From: Leifsonia xyli subsp. cynodontis DSM 46306
GTDB lineage: Bacteria > Actinomycetota > Actinomycetes > Actinomycetales > Microbacteriaceae
Assembly (NCBI RefSeq): GCF_000470775.1
Contig: NC_022438.1
Span: 2,356,001 to 2,420,000, forward strand
Reading direction: 5' to 3'
DNA: 64,000 nt
In this document: one piece after another, positions 27,344 to 35,850 of the stretch
Position numbering within the stretch: position 1 is the first letter of the stretch
How the letters are laid out: each line of letters begins with the position of its first letter
Notes under the pieces: generated by a model
What the model was told of the DNA's origin: nothing
Seen by the model: the letters and a program-made list of their open reading frames with translations, nothing else
Database searches by the model: none
Position numbers and translations under genes: made by a program

Positions 27344-27980
27344 TTAGCGGGTGTGATAGCGGTGGTAGTTCGCTTCGATCTCGGCGTCCGGCAGGACCTC
27401 CACTGGCCCGAGACGCTCCGCGATCGCAACCGTGCGGGCCACGTCTTCGACCAATCACAGCGGCCTGCAACGCCTTCTCGATACTGGCGCCGATGGTGAA
27501 CACGCCATGCTGGCGCATCAGGATGGCCGGCGACCGGCCGATGCGGGAAAGCATCTCGCGCCCGATCGCGTCCCCACCGATCGGCGCATAGCCGCCGCAC
27601 GGCACCGGTCCTCCGAACTCGTCGGCGATCGCGGTCATGCAGCAGGGGATCTCCCGCCCCACCGCGGCGAACGCCGTGGCATAGGTGGAGTGCGTGTGGA
27701 CGATGCTGTTCACATCGTCTCTGCCGCGGTAGATCCCCAGGTGCGACGCGGTGTCCGACGACGGCCCGTGCTGCCCTTCGACGACTCTGCCTTCGACGTC
27801 GACGACCACCATGTCCGCAGGAGTCATCACATCATATCGCACGGCGGAAGGCTTGATGACGATGACCCCGGCTTCGCGGTCGCGCGCCGAGAGGTTGCCT
27901 CCCGTCCACGCCACAAGGCCCGCGCGAGCGAGCGCAAGGTTCCCCTCGCACACGTCTTTCTTCAACTGCTCAAGCATCAT
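27344..27980 (-). pseudogene. Class II aldolase / ribulose-5-phosphate 4-epimerase (UlaF/AraD-like), frameshifted
   Basis: An AraD-type zinc enzyme. Phosphate and metal site motifs are present: TGGNLSARDREAGVIVIKPS, SSDTASHLGIYR, and the His pair in SIVHTHSTYATAFA, with the third His in RQHGVFTIG. Near the CC pair 27,451-27,452 the frame breaks; removing one base gives VEDVARTVAIAERLGPVEVL and the typical ending EANYHRYHTR at 27,344. About 36 C-terminal residues are lost, including the final Tyr/His region. Function by context: L-ribulose-5-phosphate 4-epimerase. Confidence 0.82.
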
Positions 27981-28926
27981 CGCTCCTCACCGTTCGTCGC
28001 GGCCGACGCCGCTCGTCATGGACCACGGGGATGCCGGCGTCCGCCAGCCACAGAGCGACGAGATCCCGCGAACGGGCCGCCACGACCGCCGAGTCGTCGG
28101 CATCGTCGTTCCACATCTCCAACATCAGCCGCCCGCACCAGTCCTGTCTGGCCAGTTCGCTGAAGGCGACGTCGAACTGCGCGATTCCCTCACCGAACGG
28201 CACACGCCGCGGTTCGCCCACACGCACATCTTTCACATGCAGTGCGACCATGCGCCCCGCGCCGACGGCGAGCTCGGCCCGGGTGTCCAACTGCTGCTCG
28301 GCCAGATTGCCGATATCGGGATACAGTTGCAGCCACGGTGACCCGATCTCCTCGACAACCCGCATGGCGGCGCCGATCGAGGTGATGTCGTGGCCATCGA
28401 CGTTCTCTATCCCTAGGATCACTCCTTCTCGCGCGGCCAGTGCCACCGCCTGTGCGAGCACGTCGACCCACCGCCGCCGTTGCCCCTGGTCCGGCTCCTC
28501 GTAGTAGGCGTAGTAGCCCACGACCTGCAACACGGACATGCCGAGGTCGTGTGCCAGGCGAATGCCGTCGCGGTAGATCGCAGCAGCCTCGGCACGCACC
28601 GCCGGATCGGCGGAGCCCGGGCCGATGCCGCGATGCGCCGACAGGCACAACCCTCCTAGCCGCACGCCGGCATGGGCGGCGCTGTCGCGCACCTGACGCC
28701 GCAACGACGCGGGCCACGCGAGTCGGGCCCGTCGAGACGGGGTCTCGTCGACGCTCAGGTCCACGAAAGAGAATCCGGCCCCCGCCGCCTCTGCGAAGAA
28801 CCGGTCCCAATCCCGGGGAGAGCGCGGATTCCTCAACGCCTTCTCGTATATCCCGAGGCTGACAGCCGAAGAGGACCGTGAAGACTCCACACCCGGAGCG
28901 GATGCGTCCACGACGACGGCCATCAT
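27970..28926 (-). CDS. L-xylulose/ribulose-5-phosphate 3-epimerase (UlaE-like)
   Basis: A 318-residue TIM-barrel sugar isomerase/epimerase. The start of the fold is LGIYEKALRNPRSPRDW, very close to UlaE (GIYEKALP type). Likely metal ligands are Glu in ILGIENVDGHD, Asp in LQLYPDIGNLAEQ, His in LHVKD and Glu in LMLEMWND. The frame is intact. It overlaps both neighbours (27,970-27,980 and 28,923-28,926), showing operon coupling. A basic C-terminal tail (HDERRRPRRTV) follows the domain. Confidence 0.85.
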   Translation of the reverse strand: MMAVVVDASAPGVESSRSSSAVSLGIYEKALRNPRSPRDWDRFFAEAAGAGFSFVDLSVDETPSRRARLAWPASLRRQVRDSAAHAGVRLGGLCLSAHRGIGPGSADPAVRAEAAAIYRDGIRLAHDLGMSVLQVVGYYAYYEEPDQGQRRRWVDVLAQAVALAAREGVILGIENVDGHDITSIGAAMRVVEEIGSPWLQLYPDIGNLAEQQLDTRAELAVGAGRMVALHVKDVRVGEPRRVPFGEGIAQFDVAFSELARQDWCGRLMLEMWNDDADDSAVVAARSRDLVALWLADAGIPVVHDERRRPRRTVRSDDA

Positions 28927-29588
28927 CGCTCCCAGGCCTTCGCGATGGCCGCTCTCATCGCGGCTGCCGAATGCCCGGGGTCGTGAGAGCTGGTGATCTC
29001 TCGTCCGACGATGACCACCCCGACAGGAAGACCGGCGAATCCCGGAAGATCGGCAGCCGTGAACCCGCCGGTGACGCTCACCGTGAACCCCAGCTCAGCG
29101 AGCTCGGTCACTCTGTCCAGATCCGCGGTCGTCCACTCGAGCGTCCCCGCGGCTTCGCGGTCACGGGATCGTTTGACGATCGCATGCTCGACTCCCGCAT
29201 CTCGCCACGCCCGTGCGCGGTCGAGGCTGTAAAGGTCGTCGTTGGTCTCGACCTGGACCTGCCCGTCGAACTCCGCCGCTGCGGCGACGACCTGGCGGAT
29301 CGTCGTCAAAGACGCACCGGCGACGCAACTGACCCAATCCGCCCCGGCTTCGAAACAGTGGCTGGCGATGAGGCCCCCCGCCTCCGCGATCCGGACGTCG
29401 GCGAGGACGGTCTTGTCAGGGTAGAGCGCGCGGACCTCGCGGACGGCGCGCAGCCCTTCACCGAGGATCAGGATCGTGCCGCACTCGATCACATCGACCT
29501 CCCCGGCAGCGCGGCTGAGCGACCGCAACGCCGAGGGAAGATCGAGGACGTCCAGAGCCAGCTGGAGAAGCGGGGCGGGGAGGCTCAT
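28923..29588 (-). CDS. 3-keto-L-gulonate-6-phosphate decarboxylase-like (UlaD family)
   Basis: A 221-residue member of the OMP-decarboxylase suprafamily. It matches UlaD closely along its length: LQLALDVLDLPSALRSL, EVDVIECGTILILGEGLRAVRE, CFEAGADWVSCVAGA, GFTVSVTGGFTAADLP. In the active site, however, the canonical DxKxxD is DVRIAE, so Lys is Arg and the last Asp is Glu, and the HRSR motif reads KRSR. The Glu of the QxE strand (VQVETND) remains. The frame is intact. The reaction may therefore be shifted within the family. Confidence 0.85.
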   Translation of the reverse strand: MSLPAPLLQLALDVLDLPSALRSLSRAAGEVDVIECGTILILGEGLRAVREVRALYPDKTVLADVRIAEAGGLIASHCFEAGADWVSCVAGASLTTIRQVVAAAAEFDGQVQVETNDDLYSLDRARAWRDAGVEHAIVKRSRDREAAGTLEWTTADLDRVTELAELGFTVSVTGGFTAADLPGFAGLPVGVVIVGREITSSHDPGHSAAAMRAAIAKAWER

Positions 29589-29592
29589 GCAC

Positions 29593-30589
29593 TCACCGCT
29601 TCCCGCGCATCGCGAAGAATCGCTGGCCGTTGCCCATCAGCAGCTTGTCGACGTACTCCGCAGAGAACCCCTCGGCGAGCATCCGCGGCCCGTCGACGCT
29701 GGCGTTGAAGTCGACGCCGCTGACGGCGCCATACGCCTTCTGATAGGAGCGTTTGCCGGAGTCCGTGCCCAGGAGCAGACGGTCCTCGAAACCTGCCTCA
29801 CCAAGCTGGCGCATCTGCGCGATCCGGTTGGAATCGGGCTGGTACTTGATCCGGTACGTGCCGTCGAGCTCCAGGTACACACCCTCATCGAGAATCTGAC
29901 GCAGATAGAACACATCGGCGTTGCGCTGGATGTGACCGCACGCGATCCGATCCGGCGGGACCCCCATACGCGTCAACTCCTGGGCCTGTTCGAGACCGCA
30001 GGTCCCCGCCGTGGTGTGGGTGTTGATCGGCGCCCCCGTCTCGATCGACGCGAGAGCAGCAGCCTGCATGCACTTGCGCTCGAACGGCGTGATCGCGCCA
30101 TAGGCCGTCGCCACTTTGATGCAGTCCGCCTTGTACGATGTGCGCTCCACGATCGGACCGGAGTAGTCGTGGCGGTCGATGCCTTCTTCGATGTCCGCGA
30201 TCAGCAACTCGGCGATCGTGTCGACGCTGTACCGGTTCACCCAGTGCGACTGCGTCTCCAGGTACACATGCTCCCGATGGAACCCCGTCACCGCGATCAC
30301 CGTGAGCCCTTCCACGGCCCGCGCCACTTCGGCCAGACGTTCCAGGTCCCGCCCGCAGTTCGCCGGGCACATGTCCACGACGGTGCCACCGGCCGAAGAC
30401 CACCTCTTCGAGGCCTCGACGAACGAGGTGGCCTCTGCGATGGCCTTCGGGACATCGTCGAGCTGATGATCCTTGTCCAGATAGACCTCACCCGCGCCGA
30501 CCCGAATGAGATGGTCATGCGCGTTGACCACACCCAGCGTGACCGGATCGACGTCCCCGGCAATTGTGCGGGCGAAAGGGCTGCTCATC
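29593..30589 (-). CDS. Phosphotriesterase-family lactonase
   Basis: An amidohydrolase-superfamily barrel. ATG 30,589 follows AGAGGAGATC. The binuclear metal site is complete: HDH in VVNAHDHLIRVG, the bridging Lys in DCIKVATAYG, His in INTHTTAG, His in IACGHIQRNAD and the catalytic Asp in LLLGTDSGKRS. Many bacterial members in sugar operons hydrolyse phosphorylated or free furanose lactones and not phosphotriesters. Being the first gene of a ula-like operon without a PTS or UlaG, it is the best candidate to open an aldonolactone such as L-ascorbate. The frame is intact. Confidence 0.85.
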
Positions 30590-30718
30590 TGATCTCCTCT
30601 GATGACTCGCTTCACGGGGCTGGTGATGTCCTAGTGGGAAGCCCGCCTCGTCGCCTCGTGCGACGTTGCCCTCGATGACACGAACGTTAGGGGTCCTCCC
30701 CTGTCGTGCGCAGCGCAC

Positions 30719-30734
30719 TGATGCACATCTGTTC
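30719..30734. promoter_or_regulatory. Candidate SorC-regulator operator, copy 1
   Basis: TGATGCACATCTGTTC lies in the divergent region between the lactonase gene and the regulator gene. The same 16 bases recur with one mismatch at 30,804-30,819. Spacing is 85 bases, about eight helical turns, compatible with looping. Confidence 0.5.
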
Positions 30735-30803
30735 GCTGACTGCGGGAAGGGAGAACGGAAGACGAGCGCGATTCTCGGGTCTGCTCCAGCAGCTCGCCGA
30801 CTA

Positions 30804-30819
30804 TGATGCACATATGTTC
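30804..30819. promoter_or_regulatory. Candidate SorC-regulator operator, copy 2
   Basis: TGATGCACATATGTTC, one mismatch from copy 1. The core TGCACATATGTTCA is a near-perfect palindrome and contains the regulator's ATG (30,814), suggesting autoregulation. No ribosome site precedes that ATG. Confidence 0.5.
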
Positions 30820-31774
30820 ATCGCAGACGATGCACAGGTCGACCGTCAGCACGCCGTGAAGCTGGTGGAAATCGCACGAATGTACTACGAGGGCAATCTC
30901 AGCCAGGCGGAGATCGCGTCCCGCGTGGGATACTCACGCCCCACCATCTCGCGACTGCTCTCCGAAGCGCGCGACCGCGGAGTGGTGCAAGTCCGCATCG
31001 TCCGCCCCCGAACGGGTCGTGGCCCTCGAGCAGGCTCTGACCGAGCGCTACGGCCTGTCCCACACACGGATCGCCGACCCCCTCGATGCCATGTCCGTTC
31101 AGCCGCAGGTCGCGCGCTGCGCCGCGGACCTGATCGCGAGCGAATGCCGCCTGGACAGCGTGGTGGCCGTGTCCAACGGACGCTCGGTCTCCTCGACCAT
31201 CGCCGCCCTGCCCGATCTTCACCTGCCACGGACACGAGTCGTGCAGATGATCGGCAGCACCCCCTATTCGGACATGATGCACGACTCCAGCGAGACCTGC
31301 CGCCAGATAGCCCTCAAACTCGGCGGCAGCCTCGTGACCCTCCCCACACCGCTCATCGTTTCGAACGCCGCCGCCGCACGGTCGCTCATGAGCATACCTC
31401 AGGTGCGGTCCGTGCTCGCGGAGTCCGCGCGCGCCGACATCGCTCTCGTCGGGGTCGGCGCCGTCCACGATGGATGCTCCGGCAGCATCTTCTCGGGCGT
31501 CGAATCAGCAGGCCTGGCAGCACAGCTCATCAGAAGAGGCGCCGTCGCCCACATCTGCGGGCACCATATCGACGCCACCGGCGCACATGTGGAGACCAGC
31601 CTGTGCCACCGCACCATCGCTGTCACACCCGAGACCCTCCGCGCCATCCCGCTCGTGGTCGCCGTCGCCTGGGGCGCAGACAAGGTCCCCGCGACCCGCG
31701 CGCTCCTCGCCGGCGGATACCTCCACGCGCTGGTCACCGATCGCGATACCGCCATTGCGCTCGCATCCGACTGA
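30814..31774 (+). pseudogene. SorC/DeoR-type sugar-binding transcriptional regulator, frameshifted
   Basis: The N-terminal HTH (KLVEIARMYYEGNLSQAEIA, then SRVGYSRPTISRLLSEARDR) is in one frame. The sugar-phosphate-binding domain (RVVALEQALTERYGLSHTRI through VVAVAWGADKVPATRALL) is in another. The break is at the C5 run 31,005-31,009; a sixth C would join VRP to PERVVALEQ. It is divergent from the operon it should control. As read, only the DNA-binding part would be made, which could act as a constitutive or dominant variant. Confidence 0.82.
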
Positions 31775-31883
31775 TCCCCCGTGCGCCGCTGACGCCAGCC
31801 GGCGACCGTCTTTCCGCGCTTCAGGGCGAAGAGCCGTTTGTCGATCGCGGCCTCGATCTGCGCGGCCGGCCGCTCACGCAAGA

Positions 31884-32095
31884 ACCGGCATCCCGATCGA
31901 CCAGATCGCCGAATGGCTGGGCGACGACCCGCGCACGATGCTCAAGGTCTACGCGCATGCCTTCGACGAGCAGCAGACGATCAGAGGGCCTCGTCGCCTC
32001 ACCGAGCTGGGAGGAACCACCACAGGAACCCCGCACCATTCCTGGGAACGTAAACGACCGCCGCAGACGACATGGTTTCCAACCAGGAAACTGGC
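31884..32095 (+). pseudogene. Tyrosine integrase C-terminal remnant 1
   Basis: The plus strand reads GIPIDQIAEWLGDDPRTMLK and VYAHAFDEQQ, the pattern around the catalytic His/Trp and Tyr of phage integrases (the WLGH-type helix and the VYAH segment). Everything upstream of it is gone. It points into, and ends at, the 3' end of tRNA-Ser(GCT), the usual relation of an integrase to its attachment site. It is a relic of an integrated element. Confidence 0.65.
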
Positions 32096-32183
32096 GGAGA
32101 CGGAGGGATTTGAACCCTCGGTCCCCTTATGGGGACTCCACCTTAGCAGGGTGGTGCACTAGGCCTGACTATGCGACGTCTCC
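32092..32183 (-). tRNA. tRNA-Ser(GCT)
   Basis: The reverse strand has acceptor stem GGAGACG/CGTCTCC, anticodon stem CCACC/GGTGG with loop CTGCTAA (anticodon GCT), a long class II variable arm (GTCCCCATAAGGGGAC) and T-loop GGTTCAAATCC. CCA is encoded. The 3' end faces integrase remnant 1. Confidence 0.95.
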
Positions 32184-32690
32184 TCGTGTCCCTGCCGGGG
32201 CAGACACACGTCAGCCATTATATCGGACGTTTCCGCTCGGTTCGGACACGGATCTCCCCGGGGCCGGGACACGGCCCGCAGCTCCCGGATGCGCGCCTCC
32301 GGTCGGCCGCGTCACCGTCCTGAAAGGGAGACCGCAGGAGCGACAGCGCCGCAGGTCCTCGACAGCGAACCGACCGCTCCGGCCCGTCAGGGGTGGGGCT
32401 CGACCCGATCCTCTCCTCCGGACGCCGTGACCGATATGACCTCGGTCCCGTCGGTCCCAGCCGACCAGATAAATTTGACATTTACAATTAGTAATGGCGG
32501 TTCCATAGACGCCGTCCATCTATTCGGTATTGTCGGCGCCGATAAATTCAACTAGGCAGATGGAGGCGCATCCTCAACGGAGCATCGCGAACGACAGACT
32601 GCCGGACGGCGACGGGCTGGTTGGCTGCGAGCGTGTTCGAGGGCGGGATGCGCTGCGATCGTCACGACATGCTGCTCGTGCTGACCGCAA
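32184..32690. other. Decayed interval with no recognisable gene
   Basis: About 500 bases between tRNA-Ser(GCT) and the second integrase remnant. No frame on either strand has protein-like composition over more than a few dozen codons. GC drops locally at about 32,465-32,560 (for example AAATTTGACATTTACAATTA), suggesting leftover foreign DNA. Confidence 0.5.
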
Positions 32691-32960
32691 CACGCGGCCA
32701 GCTGGTTCGTTCAGGCAAAAGTCCGTGCCGATGTTCCCTCGGAACTCACGCTCCACGACCTCCTCCAGCCCAGCTATTGCATCTAACCGAACGTCAAGGC
32801 AATCCAACGAATGCTCGGGCACGCTTCAGCGGTTATGACGCTCGATACCTACACCGACCTCTTTGACGACGACATCGACGCCGTAGCCAAAGCACTCGAT
32901 ACAGCTCGCACGAACTGGGATATGGGCAAAAAGCTCGTAGAACCAAGAGACACTCCCGAG
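32691..32960 (+). pseudogene. Tyrosine integrase C-terminal remnant 2
   Basis: The plus strand reads WFVQAKVRADVPSELTLHDL, then after a corrupted stretch with an in-frame TAA, NVKAIQRMLGHASAVMTLDT and YTDLFDDDIDAVAKALD. These are the HDLRHT region (now HDLLQP, catalytic Arg lost), the LGH box and the catalytic Tyr segment of phage integrases. The remnant ends about 30 bases from the 3' end of tRNA-Ser(TGA). It is not alignable with remnant 1 beyond family motifs, so these are two different elements. Confidence 0.75.
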
Positions 32961-32988
32961 AATTCAACGATCTCGGGGAATCTCACAG

Positions 32989-33073
32989 CGGAGGGCGTGG
33001 GATTCGAACCCACGAGACATTTCTGCCCACCAGTTTTCAAGACTGGCTCCATCGGCCGCTCGGACAGCCCTCC
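32989..33073 (-). tRNA. tRNA-Ser(TGA)
   Basis: The reverse strand has acceptor stem GGAGGGC/GCCCTCC, anticodon stem CCAGT/ACTGG with loop CTTGAAA (anticodon TGA), a class II variable arm and T-loop GGTTCGAATCC. CCA is not encoded here, unlike the other two tRNAs of the window. Confidence 0.95.
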
Positions 33074-33106
33074 CGGCCGCCGAGGTGCCGGCGGCCTCGC
33101 GCGAGT

Positions 33107-34348
33107 CTAGCGAACCTGGCTGGGGCTTCGGCGTCCGGTGAGGAACCAGTTGGCGGCGGCCGCGGTGAAGACGACCAGGGCGGAGAGCGTGGGGACCAGC
33201 AGGGCAACCTCGGTTCCGGCAGCCGCGGCGAGGGCTCCGACGAGGGCGGAGGCCACGGCCTGGCCGACGATCAGGGCCGAGCCGAGCATGGTCATGACGG
33301 TTGCCGAGCGGCCGAGGGGGCTGCGTTCGGCGCCGAGACCGTACTGGGTGACGAGGGTGGGGCCGACGCCGAAGCCGGCGAGGAGGAGCACGACCAGCAT
33401 TCTCGGCACGGTCGTTGTGAACGGGAGCGCGATCGTGGCGGCGACCAGGAGACCGGCGAAGGTCAGCCAGCGAGCGCGCAGGCTGAACCGCAGCGGTGCC
33501 CAGGCGACGCCGAGCGCGAGGACGGCCGAGCCGAGACCCATGACGCCGTAGATCAGGCCGGCCTGCTCGGGATGCCCGAAGCGGGTGAGGAAAGCCGTGA
33601 GGGCGGTGAGGGTCGAGCCGAAGAAGAAACCCATCCCGAGAACACCGACGACGAGGAGGAGGGCCGGGCGGAACAGCAGGGAGGCCGGGGCCTGGCGCAC
33701 CGCAAGGCCGTCGGGCGCAAAGGGGCGCGTCGCTCCGCTGGGGTGGAGGGCGAAGGCGGTCACGAACACGAGTGCCAGCACCGCGGCAGCGATCACGGGC
33801 ACGGCCGGGTTCAGGGTCGTGGCGAGCAGGCCGACGATGAACGGGCCGAACACGAACACAATCTCGTCGACCGCCGATTCGTACGCCATCGTGCCGTTCG
33901 GCACCGGCGCGTGCCGATCGGCCGGGAGCATGCGCTCGATGATGCCGACCAGACGGCTCCGCGACATCGGGGAGACCTGCGGGGCGGTCGCACCGATGAC
34001 GAACGCTACGGCCAGCAGCGCGATGTCCGGCGCGGAGCTGAAGGCGATCCACGCCATCCCGAGCAGCGCCAGACTGTTCAGCATCCCGGAGACCAGCACC
34101 ACGCGCCGCTGCCCGATCCGGTCGGCCAGCGCGCCGATGAGCGGCCCGAACAGGGCGGTTCCGATGCCGGCCATCGCCGAGGTCAGACCGCCGAGCGCGA
34201 GTTCACCGCGTGCGGCGACGACCAGGGTGAGCACGCCAACGACCATCATCGCGTACGGCAGCCGGGCCAGCAGGGCGACCGGGAAGTACGACACACCGAC
34301 TGCCCGGACAAGGGCCGCAGGGCGCTCCTCCGTCTCGGTTCTCGTCAT
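33107..34348 (-). CDS. MFS transporter
   Basis: A 413-residue membrane protein with about 12 spans. Motif A-like loop ALADRIGQRRVVLVSGM lies between spans 2 and 3. The second half starts with LLFRPALLLVVGVLGMGFFFG. Composition and length fit drug or metabolite exporters, but no substrate motif is recognised. Start 34,348 (MTRTETEERPAALVRAVGV) follows GAGAGCCGAG. It lies downstream of, and in the same direction as, the LCP gene. The frame is intact. Confidence 0.88.
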   Translation of the reverse strand: MTRTETEERPAALVRAVGVSYFPVALLARLPYAMMVVGVLTLVVAARGELALGGLTSAMAGIGTALFGPLIGALADRIGQRRVVLVSGMLNSLALLGMAWIAFSSAPDIALLAVAFVIGATAPQVSPMSRSRLVGIIERMLPADRHAPVPNGTMAYESAVDEIVFVFGPFIVGLLATTLNPAVPVIAAAVLALVFVTAFALHPSGATRPFAPDGLAVRQAPASLLFRPALLLVVGVLGMGFFFGSTLTALTAFLTRFGHPEQAGLIYGVMGLGSAVLALGVAWAPLRFSLRARWLTFAGLLVAATIALPFTTTVPRMLVVLLLAGFGVGPTLVTQYGLGAERSPLGRSATVMTMLGSALIVGQAVASALVGALAAAAGTEVALLVPTLSALVVFTAAAANWFLTGRRSPSQVR

Positions 34349-34488
34349 CTCGGCTCTCTCTTCCCCGGCGAACCGGGGGCGTCTGGTGCCGCCTTGGTCC
34401 ACCGGAGAGAGCCGGCGCGAGGTAGATACACGAAGGTGCGGGGAAGGAGGCCCGGAGAGCCGCCCTCCCCCATTGTGCCGGAGGGAGG

Positions 34489-35742
34489 CTAGTCCTGGAA
34501 GGGCTTGGAGCAGGTGACCTGCGCGGCGGTCTGGCCGTGGACAGTGGACGGGAGCTGGACGGAGGCGTCGGCCGCGGCGGTCGAGCCGTCGGCCGGGGCC
34601 GGTGTGGCGGTCTCGGCCGGCGGCGTCTGCGCCGGCGTGCCGGGGGCGGCCTCCGAGCCAACGCCCGTGTCGCCGGTGAGGGAGATCGGCCGGTCGTTCT
34701 GCAACGCGGTCATGAGGGTCTCGGCCGCGTCGGTCGTCGGGGCGACACCGCCCTCCACATAGTGATTCGGGTACTGCACGAACACGACCTTCGAGATGTC
34801 GATGCTCTTCAGCGCCATCGCCATGGAGGCGATGGTGGTCACATTGTTGAGGCTGTCGGAGAGCGTGATGTTGCTCGTCGCCGCTTTCGCCAGGGCGTAG
34901 ACCCTGACCGGGTTGGCGAGGGTGTCCGCGCTCTTGATCTGGCGGACCAGGGCCGAGAGGAACACCTGCTGGTTGCTGATGCGGCCGAGGTCGGAACCGT
35001 CGCCGACGCCGTGCCGGGTGCGCAGGAACGCGAGCGCCTGGGCGCCCTGGAGCGTGTTGTCGCCCGCTTTGACGTTCAGACCCGTGTAGGGGTCGACGAT
35101 ATCGCCGGCGACACAGACGTTCACGCCGCCGACCGCGTTCGACATCTCGATCACGCCGTCGAACTCGATGACGCCCGCGTAGCCGATCTGCAGGCCCGTG
35201 AGCTTCTCGACGGTGAGCACGGTGCAGGCGAGGCCGCCGTAGCTGAGCGTGTTGTTGAGCTTCTGCCGGCTCATGGCGTCGAAGCTGCCGCCCCTGGGGT
35301 CGGGGCACGATGGGATGGCGACGAACATATCGCGGGGGAAGCTGACGACAGTCGCATTCTTGTGGTCCGCGGAGACGTGCAGCAGCATCGTCACATCGTT
35401 GAGGTTCTCCCCCCGTTCGCCGTAGGCCTGGTTGCCGCCTCCGGAGTCGCTGCCGGCGAGGAGCACGTTGAACGAGCCGTCCATCGCGCCGAGCTGCGGG
35501 GTGACCGCGTTGCCCTTCGCGTCGACGAGTTTGACCGAGGGCTTGATGCTGCCGACGATGTCCATCGCCGCGTACGCCGCGACACCGACACCACTGGCCG
35601 CGCCGACGGCGAGCACGGCGGCCAAGAGCGCTGCGAGGGTCTTGAACGGGCTGTGCCGCTTCAGACGACCGTGCCGGGCCATCGAGAGACCGGGCGCTTT
35701 CTCCTGCGCCCGCGCCTGGGCGCGGGTGGAGGTCTCGTTCAT
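34489..35742 (-). CDS. LytR-CpsA-Psr (LCP) cell-wall glycopolymer ligase
   Basis: LCP enzymes transfer lipid-linked glycopolymers to peptidoglycan outside the cell. It is 417 residues long: a cytoplasmic N-terminus, one membrane span (LAALLAAVLAVGAASGVGVAAYAA), then the LCP domain with LLAGSDSGG, VVSFPRDMFVAIP and FLRTRHGVGDGSDLGRISNQ, which include the conserved Asp and Arg residues that bind pyrophosphate. A Pro/Ala/Thr-rich C-terminal tail follows from about residue 355. An AGGAGTGA ribosome site precedes the ATG. The frame is intact. Confidence 0.93.
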   Translation of the reverse strand: MNETSTRAQARAQEKAPGLSMARHGRLKRHSPFKTLAALLAAVLAVGAASGVGVAAYAAMDIVGSIKPSVKLVDAKGNAVTPQLGAMDGSFNVLLAGSDSGGGNQAYGERGENLNDVTMLLHVSADHKNATVVSFPRDMFVAIPSCPDPRGGSFDAMSRQKLNNTLSYGGLACTVLTVEKLTGLQIGYAGVIEFDGVIEMSNAVGGVNVCVAGDIVDPYTGLNVKAGDNTLQGAQALAFLRTRHGVGDGSDLGRISNQQVFLSALVRQIKSADTLANPVRVYALAKAATSNITLSDSLNNVTTIASMAMALKSIDISKVVFVQYPNHYVEGGVAPTTDAAETLMTALQNDRPISLTGDTGVGSEAAPGTPAQTPPAETATPAPADGSTAAADASVQLPSTVHGQTAAQVTCSKPFQD

Positions 35743-35850
35743 TCACTCCTTCTCATCGGGGTCCGGGGGACGGGTGAGACCACGAGGCGCACACCGTCTG
35801 TCAGTCTGACATATCGACCTGGCAATGCTCTGGATGAGAGGACGTCCTGG

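Noticed and set aside
31790..31884. Minus-strand coding fragment (AAIDKRLFALKRGKTVAGWR) before integrase remnant 1
   Set aside because: Looks protein-like for about 35 codons, but has no start, stop context or family, so it could not be supported as a feature.
32289..32555. 88-codon plus-strand frame in the tRNA-Ser interval
   Set aside because: No ribosome site or family; Pro/Arg/Ala-rich shadow composition apart from a short AT-rich end.
33107..35746. 879-codon minus-strand frame joining the MFS gene to the LCP region
   Set aside because: The N-terminal half is a shifted frame of the LCP gene with Arg-rich shadow sequence; the MFS gene begins at 34,348.
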